DNA of 58,682 bases from Fermentibacter sp964564435 (GTDB lineage Bacteria; Fermentibacterota; Fermentibacteria; Fermentibacterales; Fermentibacteraceae), in contig CAZMAT010000014.1 of assembly GCA_964564435.1 (NCBI GenBank), forward strand, positions 1 through 58,682, given 5' to 3'. Made by a program: the position numbers and the translations under genes. The notes under the pieces are model-generated. The model made no database searches, was not told where the DNA came from, and worked only from the letters and a program-made list of their open reading frames with translations. The first letter of the stretch is position 1; each line of letters opens with the position of its first letter. Of the stretch, positions 40,672 through 49,404 are shown one piece after another.

Positions 40672-41945
40672 TTCCTTCTCCAGAACGATGATACGGTCGC
40701 AGATGCCGCGGCCAGGAGGACCGAATCGACGGGCAGCCTGTACCTCACCCCGCCGTGCCCGAGCGCGTGAACGGCGCAGTATGCGGCGAACACGGCAGCC
40801 ATGAGCCATGCCAGAGATGACTTCCTGTACCTGTGGAGCGCCACGCCTGCCAGGCCGGCGGCCGCAGCGTACATGAGAGCCCCCGGGATCCACTCCCGCC
40901 CCGCGGGCGAGGAGGGCACGGGCGAGAGGTAGGCGGTCAGCCTCTCGACCGAGAGCCAGGCCATCAGCACCGGGTTGTCGAGCATGAACCGGCGTGCTCT
41001 GCCGCCCAGCTCCGCAGTCCGCTCCACCTCGCCGTCGAGTCCTGTGAAATCGGGATACGACAGGAGCTCCGGGGAGTGCACCTCGATCCATCCCGGCACC
41101 TCGATGCCCTCCTCGGACAGCGCCCCGGGGTTGTTGCGCATCCAGAGGTTCAGGGAACCCTTCGTCGGGAGCAGGACGGGACTGCCCACCTCGACGGCGT
41201 TACGCGCGACCCACGGAGCGACGCAGACGAGGAAGGAGGCGAGGACCCCCGCGGCGGCACGGATGCCCCTCGCGCGCCAGACGAATGCGATCTGCACGGG
41301 CAGCAGGAACAGGACCGTGCTCCTCACGAGGAAGAGCAGCCCCGCGGCCAGCCCGGCTGCCGCGGGCCTCGAGCGCCCCTCCATGGCGGAATGCGTGGCC
41401 AGGACCACCACGGGGATCATTCCTGCGTGGATGGCTTCGGTCATGGCGTTCGCCGTGTAGAAGACGTAATAGGGGTACAGCGCGAAGGAAAGCCCGGCCA
41501 GCAGAGCGCCCCGCGATCCGGCGAGCCTCCTCGCGATCTCGGACACGGCCAGCGCGCCCACGATCTGGGCGAGGAGATTCGGCAGGAACACCGCCCCGGA
41601 GACCCTTCCGGCGATCGCCATGCACGCTGCGAGGATCATGGGATAGCCGGGCTCGACGAGTGCGGACGGCTCCTCGACGGGACCGATGCCGAAGACGTAG
41701 CGCGGATCGGATGCCCAGGAGCCGGAGATTCCATCGCCCTCGCCCCCGCTCCTCCCGACCCTCAGCATGTTCTCGTCGGAGCCGAAGGAGAGGCCTTTCC
41801 CGTCAAGTATGCTCCCGGCAAGCCGCAGATAGAGCTCCTGGTCCCTGGCGGGCTCGGCGAGGGCTCCTCCGAGGCAAGCCATGAATGCGATCCGGACCGC
41901 TACGACTGCGGCCGCGACGGTCAGACCGACTGTTCTGTCAGCCAT
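40668..41945 (-). CDS. ArnT/PMT-type membrane glycosyltransferase
   Basis: 425 residues, about 10 helices. The first loop has ARDQELYLRLAGSILDGKGLSF, and later ALVEPGYPMILAACMAIAG, closely matching the layout of the protein at 37206. It probably transfers a sugar from a polyprenyl donor in the periplasm. The ATG is 25 bases inside the end of the ABC ATPase gene, and the frame upstream of it is Arg-rich shadow. Donor and acceptor unknown. Confidence 0.85.
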   Translation of the reverse strand: MADRTVGLTVAAAVVAVRIAFMACLGGALAEPARDQELYLRLAGSILDGKGLSFGSDENMLRVGRSGGEGDGISGSWASDPRYVFGIGPVEEPSALVEPGYPMILAACMAIAGRVSGAVFLPNLLAQIVGALAVSEIARRLAGSRGALLAGLSFALYPYYVFYTANAMTEAIHAGMIPVVVLATHSAMEGRSRPAAAGLAAGLLFLVRSTVLFLLPVQIAFVWRARGIRAAAGVLASFLVCVAPWVARNAVEVGSPVLLPTKGSLNLWMRNNPGALSEEGIEVPGWIEVHSPELLSYPDFTGLDGEVERTAELGGRARRFMLDNPVLMAWLSVERLTAYLSPVPSSPAGREWIPGALMYAAAAGLAGVALHRYRKSSLAWLMAAVFAAYCAVHALGHGGVRYRLPVDSVLLAAASATVSSFWRRK

Positions 41946-43129
41946 GCAGCCTTCCTGAGCCTGACCGGAGGATCGTGCCTCTCGCCGGAAAGGGCGACGG
42001 GATAGAAGTAGTCCTGCCAGTGGTAGTCCCTCCCCCTCACGGGGTCGGTCAGGGCGAGCCCGAGCAGGTAGGCGCCCGGTTCCAGGGTCTCCAGGTCGAG
42101 ATCCATGCATACGACGGCCCTGCTCTTCAGGGACAGGAGGGGTTCGTTGAGCTCGAGGTTGTTCGATCCGATCACCCTCTCGCCGTCGGGCCTGTGCAGG
42201 GAGAACCCGAACACTATCCCGTCGGCGCCCCCGGGCAGCGACGTGGATATCTCGGCCCTCACCCTCAGGGTCCGCCCGGGTGCGAAGGAAGCCACGGGCA
42301 GATCGTCGTCTCCGGTGATGGCCACGCGGTCGAACCTGACCTCCCTGGTGCCCCACTCCCTGGGAGAGCAGGAGGCCGCCCGGGGTCCGGGTGTCGACCT
42401 GGACATGTAGGCCGCCAGCACGTCCTGAACCGGCCCGTCCATGACGACCCTCCCGTCTCCCAGCCAGATGGCCCTGTCGCAGAGCCTCCTGACGGCTGCG
42501 GGGTCGTGGGAGACGAACACGATCGTCCTGCCGGTGCCCCTGAAGCCGTAGATCCTGTCCTGGCACTTCTGCTGGAACTCTGCGTCGCCCACGGCGAGGA
42601 CCTCGTCGATGAGCAGCAGATCGGGTTCGACGGCCGTGGCAAGGCTGAATCCGAGCCGCATGAACATGCCCGACGAGTAGAACTTCACCGGCGTGTCCAG
42701 GAACCTCGCAAGCCCTGCGAAAGAGGCGATGCCGGGGATGAGGGGCTCCATGTCCCTCCTCCCCAGTCCGAGCAGGGCGCCGTTCAGGTAGAGGTTCTCC
42801 AGACCGGTCAGCTCGGGATGGAACCCGACCCCGAGATCGAGCAGGGATGCGATCCTCCCCGAGGTCTCGACCGATCCCCGGGATGGACGGTAGATCCCCG
42901 CGAGCAGCTTGAGGGTGCTCGACTTGCCGGCCCCGTTGGGGCCCAGAAGGGCGACTGCCTCGCCGGGGCCTATGGAGAAGGTCACGCCGTCGAGTGCCTT
43001 CAGCTTCTCCGACCGGGTCCGCCGGTTGAAGAGGTTCGACATGGCCTCGAAGAGGCTCGAGGTGCGGTCGTGGAAGATCCTGTAGTCGAGTCCGACGCCG
43101 CTGAAGCGGACCGAGCCGGGCGCGGCCAC
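41921..43129 (-). CDS. Polysaccharide-export ABC ATPase (Wzt/TagH type) with C-terminal binding domain
   Basis: 402 residues. The ATPase half (1-245) has Walker A LLGPNGAGKSS, signature FYSSGMFMRLGFSLA and Walker B LLLIDEVLAVGDAEF, then SHDPAAVRRLCDRAIWL. The remaining 150 residues are a beta-sandwich (REVRFDRVAITGDDD..., FGFSLHRPDGERVIGSNN) like the carbohydrate-recognition domain of Wzt, which reads the glycan end before export. GTG start on the last base of the permease stop (TAGTG), with AAGGAG in front. Confidence 0.93.
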   Translation of the reverse strand: MAAPGSVRFSGVGLDYRIFHDRTSSLFEAMSNLFNRRTRSEKLKALDGVTFSIGPGEAVALLGPNGAGKSSTLKLLAGIYRPSRGSVETSGRIASLLDLGVGFHPELTGLENLYLNGALLGLGRRDMEPLIPGIASFAGLARFLDTPVKFYSSGMFMRLGFSLATAVEPDLLLIDEVLAVGDAEFQQKCQDRIYGFRGTGRTIVFVSHDPAAVRRLCDRAIWLGDGRVVMDGPVQDVLAAYMSRSTPGPRAASCSPREWGTREVRFDRVAITGDDDLPVASFAPGRTLRVRAEISTSLPGGADGIVFGFSLHRPDGERVIGSNNLELNEPLLSLKSRAVVCMDLDLETLEPGAYLLGLALTDPVRGRDYHWQDYFYPVALSGERHDPPVRLRKAAWLTEQSV

Positions 43130-43908
43130 TAAAGCTCCTTCACCACTGCCGGTTCGGCGGCCCGGAATGCCGCGAATCCCGCCAGGAGGAGCACGGCCGT
43201 CCAGGCGCACAGCGAGATCCAGCACCAGGAGGGCGGCCATGTCCCGTAGTACATGGCGGAATGCACTATCTCGAACGCCCCCGCCACGGGATTGAAGCGC
43301 ATGGCGGCCTCGGCCCCCGGCGGGAGGAGCCCGGTGCCGAGGGGATAGATGACGGGCGAGGCGTAGAACCAGGCCAGCAGCACCACCTCGACGAGCTGCG
43401 ACACGTCCCTGAGATAGACGTTCCAGACCGAGAGCGCGAGGGATATCCCGGTGGTCATCGCCATCAGCAGCAGCACAGCCGGGACGAGGGCTGCGATGGA
43501 GGCCGAAGGGGCATGCCCGAAGCCCCACAGGAGCGCCTCGGTCACCAGCAGGGCCAGGAGCAGGTGGACGGCGTTAGCCGCCACGCTCGCGGCAGGGAGC
43601 ACCGCCCTCGGGAAGCTGATGCTCCTTATCAGCCTCGTGTTGTCGAGCAGGCTGGTGGTCGATGCGGTGAGGGAGGAGGAGAAGAAGTTCCAGACCAGCA
43701 GCCCGGTCAGGAGGAAGAGGGGATAATGCTCGATGTCGCCGCCGAACCTGATGATCCGGGTGAAGACCACGGTGAACACGACCATGTTGAACACGGGTTT
43801 CAGCAGGAACCACGCGAAGCCCAGAAGCGACCTCTTGTAGCGGACCTTCAGCTCCTTGGAGGCCAGGCTCGCGAGAAGGAGTGCGATCCCCGGGCGGGCG
43901 CCGCTCAC
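43129..43908 (-). CDS. Polysaccharide-export ABC permease (Wzm/TagG type)
   Basis: 259 residues, six membrane helices, ABC-2 family. LASKELKVRYKRSLLGFAWFLLKP is the conserved amphipathic start, and LRDVSQLVEVVLLAWFYASPVIYPL the late family motif. It pairs with the ATPase downstream to export a lipid-linked glycan across the inner membrane. GTG start overlaps the plsY stop (GTGA) with GGGGGAGG upstream; an earlier frame is His-rich shadow. Confidence 0.93.
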   Translation of the reverse strand: MSGARPGIALLLASLASKELKVRYKRSLLGFAWFLLKPVFNMVVFTVVFTRIIRFGGDIEHYPLFLLTGLLVWNFFSSSLTASTTSLLDNTRLIRSISFPRAVLPAASVAANAVHLLLALLVTEALLWGFGHAPSASIAALVPAVLLLMAMTTGISLALSVWNVYLRDVSQLVEVVLLAWFYASPVIYPLGTGLLPPGAEAAMRFNPVAGAFEIVHSAMYYGTWPPSWCWISLCAWTAVLLLAGFAAFRAAEPAVVKEL

Positions 43909-44498
43909 CGGTCCTCCCCCAGCCTTCTCTCGGTGCCCGAACGGATGCGCCTCATGTTGCCGGCATGCCTCGCGATCAGGAGGATGGCGATGACGATGCA
44001 TGCGATCCTCCCAGGCAGCCCGCAGGGGAGGAAGAGGGCGGCTGCCGACAGGGCGACGGCTGCAGCGACCGATGCGAGGGAAACGAATCTCCAGGCCGCC
44101 AGGACGGCGGCGAACACTGCCAGGGCGGCGAGCAGGGGCAGAGGAGCCATCACGGCAACGCCACCCAGGGCGGTGGCCACTCCCTTGCCCCCCCTGAAGC
44201 CGAGCCACGGGCTGAAGACGTGCCCGAGCACGGCTGCCACCACGGTGACGGCTGTGACGAGATCGTCATGGGTCAGCAGGAGTGCGGCGAGCGCCGGAAC
44301 GGTGCCCTTGAGCGCATCCAGCAGAAGGCCGGCAGCCCCCGCGGCCTTCCCGCAGGAGCGCAGGAGGTTGGTGGCGCCCACGTTCCCGGACCCCGCCCTC
44401 CTGAGGTCGACTCCGCGCGACCTGGCCACGATCCAGCTCCAGGGCACGGAACCGCTCAGGAACCCGGCCAGCGGCAGGGCTATCCCGAGAGGATCCAC
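43905..44498 (-). CDS. plsY: Acyl-phosphate:glycerol-3-phosphate acyltransferase
   Basis: 197 residues, five to six helices. PlsY motifs: SGSVPWSWIVARSRGVDLRRAGSGNVGATN, LDALKGTVPAL, and GHVFSPWLGFRGGKGVATALG. It makes lysophosphatidate, the first step of phospholipid synthesis, from acyl phosphate made by PlsX. GTG start immediately after the der stop. The order der-plsY is common in bacteria; here a glycan-export operon follows. Confidence 0.96.
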   Translation of the reverse strand: MDPLGIALPLAGFLSGSVPWSWIVARSRGVDLRRAGSGNVGATNLLRSCGKAAGAAGLLLDALKGTVPALAALLLTHDDLVTAVTVVAAVLGHVFSPWLGFRGGKGVATALGGVAVMAPLPLLAALAVFAAVLAAWRFVSLASVAAAVALSAAALFLPCGLPGRIACIVIAILLIARHAGNMRRIRSGTERRLGEDR

Positions 44499-45797
44499 CT
44501 AGTGCTCCCTCTTCCTGTAGATGATCCCCAGCGGTACCCCCTTCAGGCCGAGGAGCTCGCGCAGGCTGTTGTCGAGATATCTCCTGTAGTTCTCGGGGAT
44601 CTCGTCGGGCCGGTTCGTGAAGATGAGGATCCTCGGAGGCTTCGAGGTCACCTGGGTGGCGTAGAAGAACCTGAGCGGCTTGCCCTTCGGAGACGGCGGC
44701 TGTACCGCCTCCACGGCCTCCTCGAGCCTGCGGTTGATCTCGGAAGTCGGGAGGGCCGAGCTCCTGTCATCGGAAACCCTTGCGGCCATTGGCAGTATCC
44801 TGCCCACACCGGCTCCGGTGAGCGCGGAGAAGAACATGACCGGTATCCATCTGGCGGGGCTGAACCTGTCGAGCAGGGTCTCGAGCCAGGCCTTCCTGTC
44901 GAAGCCCAGGTCGAGCTTGTTCACGCCTATGATGAGGCCCCTGCCCATCTCCCAGGCCTTGCCGGCGATGCGCAGATCCTGCACGGAGGGCGGTTCGGTG
45001 CCGTCCATGAGCATCAGCACCACGTCCGAACGCTCGAGGCTCCGCCAGGATCTGAGCGTGCTGTAGAACTCCAGGTCCTCCATGCGGCGGGCGGTGCGCC
45101 TCAGGCCCGCCGTATCCACCAGCCTGAAGGTGCGCTCCTTCCACTTCACGAAGGTGTCCGTCGCGTCCCGCGTGGTGCCGGGGACATCGGACACGATGCC
45201 GCGCTCGTAGCCCGCTAGTCGGTTGTAGATCGAGCTCTTGCCGACATTCGGCTTCCCGACGATCGCGAGGGAGACCGCATCGATCTCCTCGTGCTCCTCC
45301 TTCGGGAGCAGTGCGACCAGGGCGTCGAGGAGATCGCCCGAGCCCGTGCCGTGGAGGGCGCTGACCGGAAGCGGCTCGCCCAGCCCCAGAGGGTAGAACT
45401 CGGGCGCGGCCAGCATCACCCTTCCGCTCTCGGCCTTGTTCACGGCCACGATCGCGGGCCTGCCGGACCTCCTGATCAGGTCGGCGGCGGCTGTATCGAA
45501 GGGATGAGGGCCGGTGGCGCCGTCCACGACCAGGATGACTGCGTCCGCCTCGTCGAGTGCGAACCCGACCTGCCGCTCGATGGCGGACTGGATCGGGTCC
45601 TCGCTGCCGGGAACCAGCCCGCCGGTGTCGACTACAAAGAAGTCGTGGCCGGACCAGTTCGCGAGGGCGATGTTCCTGTCCCTGGTGACCCCCGGCGAAC
45701 CCGACACGATCGCGGAGCTCCCTCCGACGATCCTGTTGAAGAGGGTCGACTTGCCGACGTTCACCCTGCCTATTATCGCAACCGTTGGTGCAGCCAT
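44499..45797 (-). CDS. der: Ribosome biogenesis GTPase Der (EngA)
   Basis: 432 residues with two tandem G domains (GRVNVGKSTLF, DTGG, NKAE; then GKPNVGKSSIYN, DTAG, NKLD) and the C-terminal KH-like domain ending PLRFFYATQVTSKPPRILIFTNRP. It assists 50S assembly. The start ATG has GGGAGGAG upstream. First gene of the 22-kb envelope operon, with a TATAAT box just in front. Confidence 0.97.
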   Translation of the reverse strand: MAAPTVAIIGRVNVGKSTLFNRIVGGSSAIVSGSPGVTRDRNIALANWSGHDFFVVDTGGLVPGSEDPIQSAIERQVGFALDEADAVILVVDGATGPHPFDTAAADLIRRSGRPAIVAVNKAESGRVMLAAPEFYPLGLGEPLPVSALHGTGSGDLLDALVALLPKEEHEEIDAVSLAIVGKPNVGKSSIYNRLAGYERGIVSDVPGTTRDATDTFVKWKERTFRLVDTAGLRRTARRMEDLEFYSTLRSWRSLERSDVVLMLMDGTEPPSVQDLRIAGKAWEMGRGLIIGVNKLDLGFDRKAWLETLLDRFSPARWIPVMFFSALTGAGVGRILPMAARVSDDRSSALPTSEINRRLEEAVEAVQPPSPKGKPLRFFYATQVTSKPPRILIFTNRPDEIPENYRRYLDNSLRELLGLKGVPLGIIYRKREH

Positions 45798-45819
45798 GGG
45801 CTCCTCCCGCAAGACGGTG

Positions 45820-45848
45820 ATTATACGGGCATCGGGCTCCTCCGGGAA
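45820..45848 (-). promoter_or_regulatory. Probable promoter of the der-plsY-envelope operon
   Basis: A perfect TATAAT is read on the minus strand at 45820-45825, 22 bases before the der ATG. The -35 at 17-base spacing (45843-45848) is only TTCCCG, so the promoter rests mainly on the -10. It is the only non-coding space upstream of 19 tightly packed genes. Confidence 0.5.
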
Positions 45849-45875
45849 CCTGCCCGCCCGGGAAAGAGGTGTGTC

Positions 45876-46352
45876 TTGAACTTCCTGATCCTCGCGCTGT
45901 CGCTGATCCAGGCCGGTACGCAGCAGGGCGGCACTGGTCCGGACAGGGTCCTCGACAGGTTCCTCCATGCCGTGACCATCCGAGACAGCACCACGGCCCT
46001 CTCGCTCCTCTCGAACAGCGCGTTCGGACTGGTGGATTCGCTTGCCGACGCAGACCCCGAAAGGCTCGCCGAACTCGTGGAAGGGTTCGGAGTCGTGATC
46101 GACCCGGCGGCAATCGGCTCGGCCGACCCCAGGGCCATCCTCAGGGACGTCCTCACGTCAGACGCCCTGCTGGGCCTTGTGGCGATGGTGGACTACAGCA
46201 TCGGCACGCCCGTGGTGGACGGCTCCCATGCCCTCCTCCCCGTCGATTTCTCGTTCATGGGCAACGAGGGCGTGATCACGGTCGAACTCAGGCGCGAAAA
46301 CGGCAGATGGCGCCTGTGCGACTACTTCGGCAACACGCCGATGGGCGGCTAG
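45876..46352 (+). CDS. Secreted protein of unknown function
   Basis: 158 residues. TTG start after an AGAGGTG site gives a signal peptide (LNFLILALSLIQAGT). The mature part (PDRVLDRFLHAVTIRDSTTALSLLS... and VELRRENGRWRLCDYFGNTP) has the shape of an NTF2/SnoaL-like or DUF4878-type small fold, in which a helix-rich half is followed by a curved sheet ending in 'NGxWRLxD'. No active site is evident. It is divergent from der. Confidence 0.6.
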   Translation: MNFLILALSLIQAGTQQGGTGPDRVLDRFLHAVTIRDSTTALSLLSNSAFGLVDSLADADPERLAELVEGFGVVIDPAAIGSADPRAILRDVLTSDALLGLVAMVDYSIGTPVVDGSHALLPVDFSFMGNEGVITVELRRENGRWRLCDYFGNTPMGG

Positions 46353-46438
46353 CACCGGTACACCCCACTGTGGAAGCCGGAATGGCTTAGATTCCCACCG
46401 GCGCGCGGCTCCCTGACGCGCCGCGCCCGGGAGGATCC

Positions 46439-47914
46439 ATGGCCGTGACGGGACGCGCCGGCGGAGGGTCGGAACTCCGCCGCACGATAGACATCTCGAT
46501 AACCGAGGGCCTGTTCTCGCAGATCTTCGCGAGCCTCGCAGGCCCGGGGTGCGTCTTCCTCACCAAGCTGGCGATCGCCATGGGAGCCGGCCCGATGCAC
46601 TTCGGGCTCCTCTCCGCCGCCGGGCAGGTCTCGCAGCTCTTCCAGCCCGTGGGCGTGGTGATGACGAGGTCCCTGACGCGAAGGAAGCGTGCGGTGATCA
46701 CGCTTGCGGCCCTGGGGCGCGGAATGACCCCGATGTTCGGCGCCCTGCCCTTCCTGATCACCGGGTCGGGCTCGCTGGACGCCTTCCTGCTGGCCTTCAC
46801 AGTGTCCACCGCCCTGCAGGCGGTCTCGACCAACGCCTGGATGGGCTGGATAGGCGACATGGTCCCGATGCGCATCAGGGGCAGGTTCTTCGCCAGGAGG
46901 AACCAGGTGCTGATGCTCGCCGGGCTTGCCGTCGGCTACGTCTTCGGGATCGGCATGGACATGTTCGAGAGGGAGCCCTCCGGCGTGGCCGGGGGCATCG
47001 TCCGCCTGCTCGACCTGCCCGACCTCCATCCCATGTCCATGCATGCCTTCCTCGTGCTGTTCCTGCTGGCTGGCGGCCTGGGGCTCTTCGGGCTTACGAT
47101 CCTCCGCCGGCAACCCGAGAGGGGGAAGGAGATCGAGACCGACCCTCCTCTCTCGATGATCCTGTCTCCGCTCGCCGACCGCAATTTCAGGAAGCTGGCC
47201 CTGTTCGGGCTCTGGTGGATGCTGGCCGTCGGCGTTGGGGCCCCGTTCTGGCAGCCCTTCATGATCAGCGTCCTCCACATGAGCATCTTCTCCATCCAGA
47301 TCTACGGGACTCTCAGCACGGTGGCGGCCATGATCTCGCTGAGGGTGTGGGGCGGGTTCATCGACCGCTGGGGGAACAGGAACGCTATGGCCCTTGCGGT
47401 CATACTCGGCAGCATCAACCCCATGCTGTGGGTCGCGGCAGGGCCGGGCACGGAGTGGCTGATCTTTGTCGAGGCCGTGCTGTCCGGGACGATGTGGGCC
47501 GGGGCGGCCATCGTGTCGACCAATTTCGTGCTCTCCATCTCGCCCCCCGCGAGGAGGCAGGCGAGTTCCGGCCTCTACGCCGCAGTCTGCGGCGCCGGCA
47601 TGATCGTCACGATGCTCCTCTCGGGCGCGTTCATGCCCGGGTACGCCATGATCGGGGATTACATCCTGCACCCCATGCAGGTGCTGTTCTTCGGCACGGG
47701 AGTGCTGAGGCTGACGGCCCTCGTCCCGCTGTTCTGGGTCGAGGAGCCCCAGGCCAGACCCTTCACCGCCGTGATCAGGAGGGTGCTGGAGTTCGCATCC
47801 GTGAAGGTCGTGGCCCTGGCCGCGGTGCTCACCGCAGGCAGCAGGCGCGGGGAGGCTTGCGCGGGGCGCGGGGATTTAGATAATCCCACCGACGGAGGTG
47901 GAGATGAATCCTGA
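46439..47914 (+). CDS. MFS transporter
   Basis: 491 residues, about 12 helices. ITEGLFSQIFASLAGPGCVFLTKLAIAMGAGP at the start, then PMRIRGRFFARRNQVLMLAG, the loop between helices 4 and 5 typical of MFS proteins whose substrate is not known. A GGGAGGATCC ribosome site precedes ATG 46439, and a GC hairpin (46403-46426) lies in the leader. The end overlaps the MscS-type gene by 11 bases. Confidence 0.85.
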   Translation: MAVTGRAGGGSELRRTIDISITEGLFSQIFASLAGPGCVFLTKLAIAMGAGPMHFGLLSAAGQVSQLFQPVGVVMTRSLTRRKRAVITLAALGRGMTPMFGALPFLITGSGSLDAFLLAFTVSTALQAVSTNAWMGWIGDMVPMRIRGRFFARRNQVLMLAGLAVGYVFGIGMDMFEREPSGVAGGIVRLLDLPDLHPMSMHAFLVLFLLAGGLGLFGLTILRRQPERGKEIETDPPLSMILSPLADRNFRKLALFGLWWMLAVGVGAPFWQPFMISVLHMSIFSIQIYGTLSTVAAMISLRVWGGFIDRWGNRNAMALAVILGSINPMLWVAAGPGTEWLIFVEAVLSGTMWAGAAIVSTNFVLSISPPARRQASSGLYAAVCGAGMIVTMLLSGAFMPGYAMIGDYILHPMQVLFFGTGVLRLTALVPLFWVEEPQARPFTAVIRRVLEFASVKVVALAAVLTAGSRRGEACAGRGDLDNPTDGGGDES

Positions 47915-49397
47915 GCTCCTCACGAGCATCCTGACCGCGGTGGCGCTGGGCCTGGCTTCGGGCCTGATGATCAGGCTCCTCAGGAACGTCAGCGAGGGCA
48001 GGAAGCTGGGCTTCTGGGTCTTCCTGGCCGTGGCCGTGCTGTCGGCCTACCTGGTGACCCGGGCGATCCATCCCGACGTCTCGGGCACCGGCATGGAGAT
48101 CTTCCTGACCACGGCCGTCATGCTCTCGGTGAACGCCCTGCTGCAGCTCATGAACATCCTGCTCTGGGAGCAGTTCCTCAGGCGCAGGCGGAACATCGCC
48201 GTCCCGCGGCTGATAATCGACCTGATAAACTTCCTGGTCCTGGCGGTGGTGGCCGTCAGCATGCTGAAGACGGTCTTCCACGTCGATCTCAACGCCCTTC
48301 TCGTCACATCCACCGTGGCGTCGGCGGTGGTGGGCCTCTCCCTGCAGGACGTCCTGGGCAGCGTCGTGGCCGGCCTCGCCCTCCAGATGGAGAAGCCTTT
48401 CGCGGTGGGCGACTGGGTCGAGATCGACGGCGACGAGGGGCAGATCATGCAGATGAGCTGGCGCGCCATCTACATGCGCGACCGCAGCTCGCACGTCATC
48501 ATCCACCCCAACTCGAGCATCACGAAGCAGAAGGTCAGGAACCTCTCGAAGATCAGCCCGTTCATGGCCCGCTTCCAGATGGGCATCGCTTACCCCCATC
48601 CCCCCGGCGTGGTGAAGAGCACCCTCATCTCCGCGACCCGGGAGATCGACGAGATCAGGCGGGAGCCCCAGCCCCACGTGTTCCTCAAGTCCTTCGGCGA
48701 CTCCGCCGTGGAGTACGAACTCAGGTTCTGGATGAACGACTACGGCAGGAAGTACGCCGTCCTCGACGCCGTTGCCACGCGCATCTGGTACGCCCTCCGC
48801 AGGTCGGGCATCGAGATCCCCTACCCCGTGCGCGACGTCAACGTCAGGATGATCCCCGAGGATCTCGAGAAGCGCAGGGAGGACTCCGCCTACGAGACCA
48901 TCTATGCCGAGCTGCGCTCCATCCCGCTGTTCGACGGCCTCACGGACGCGCAGATAAGCTCGATCTCCGCCACATCCTGCATCCAGAGGTTCTCGGCCGG
49001 CGAGAGCCTGGTCATACAGGGCGACACCGGCGACTCGATGTTCCTCGTGAAGTCCGGGCAGCTCAGGGTCGAGGTGGCGGGAGCGTCGTCGCGCGCAGTG
49101 GTCGCGATGCTCGGGACAGGCGACTTCTTCGGCGAGATGAGCCTGCTCACCGGCGAGCCGCGGTCGGCATCCGTGATAGCCGAGTCGGATACCGAGGTGA
49201 TAAGGATCGCGAAGGAAGACTTCGCCTCCGTGATCAGCACCGATGCCGGTGCCGTGGAGGTCCTGTCCGCGGCACTGGAGGAGAGGCTGAAGGAGAACGC
49301 CGAGAGGGCCGCCCTGTCGAGCGGTCAGGAATCCCGCGCCCCCCAGCGCTCACGGGCCGACATTCTCACGAAGATCAGGGGCTTCTTCGGGATCTGA
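47904..49397 (+). CDS. MscS-family channel with C-terminal cyclic-nucleotide-binding domain
   Basis: 497 residues. Four membrane segments; the pore-helix region reads ASAVVGLSLQDVLGSVVAGLALQMEKPFAVGDWVEIDG, the MscS core, followed by the beta domain. From about 340 a CRP-type nucleotide-binding domain shows GESLVIQGDTGDSMFLVKSG and the phosphate cassette GDFFGEMSLLTGEPRSASV. This is the bCNG channel architecture, gated by cyclic nucleotide and only weakly by tension. The start ATG has GGAGG five bases upstream. Confidence 0.93.
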   Translation: MNPELLTSILTAVALGLASGLMIRLLRNVSEGRKLGFWVFLAVAVLSAYLVTRAIHPDVSGTGMEIFLTTAVMLSVNALLQLMNILLWEQFLRRRRNIAVPRLIIDLINFLVLAVVAVSMLKTVFHVDLNALLVTSTVASAVVGLSLQDVLGSVVAGLALQMEKPFAVGDWVEIDGDEGQIMQMSWRAIYMRDRSSHVIIHPNSSITKQKVRNLSKISPFMARFQMGIAYPHPPGVVKSTLISATREIDEIRREPQPHVFLKSFGDSAVEYELRFWMNDYGRKYAVLDAVATRIWYALRRSGIEIPYPVRDVNVRMIPEDLEKRREDSAYETIYAELRSIPLFDGLTDAQISSISATSCIQRFSAGESLVIQGDTGDSMFLVKSGQLRVEVAGASSRAVVAMLGTGDFFGEMSLLTGEPRSASVIAESDTEVIRIAKEDFASVISTDAGAVEVLSAALEERLKENAERAALSSGQESRAPQRSRADILTKIRGFFGI

Positions 49398-49404
49398 TAC
49401 CGGG

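Noticed and set aside
46353..46438. Rho-independent terminator after the secreted-protein gene
   Set aside because: A GC hairpin is present at 46403-46426, but no T-run follows it and it lies just before the MFS ribosome site, so it looks more like a leader hairpin.
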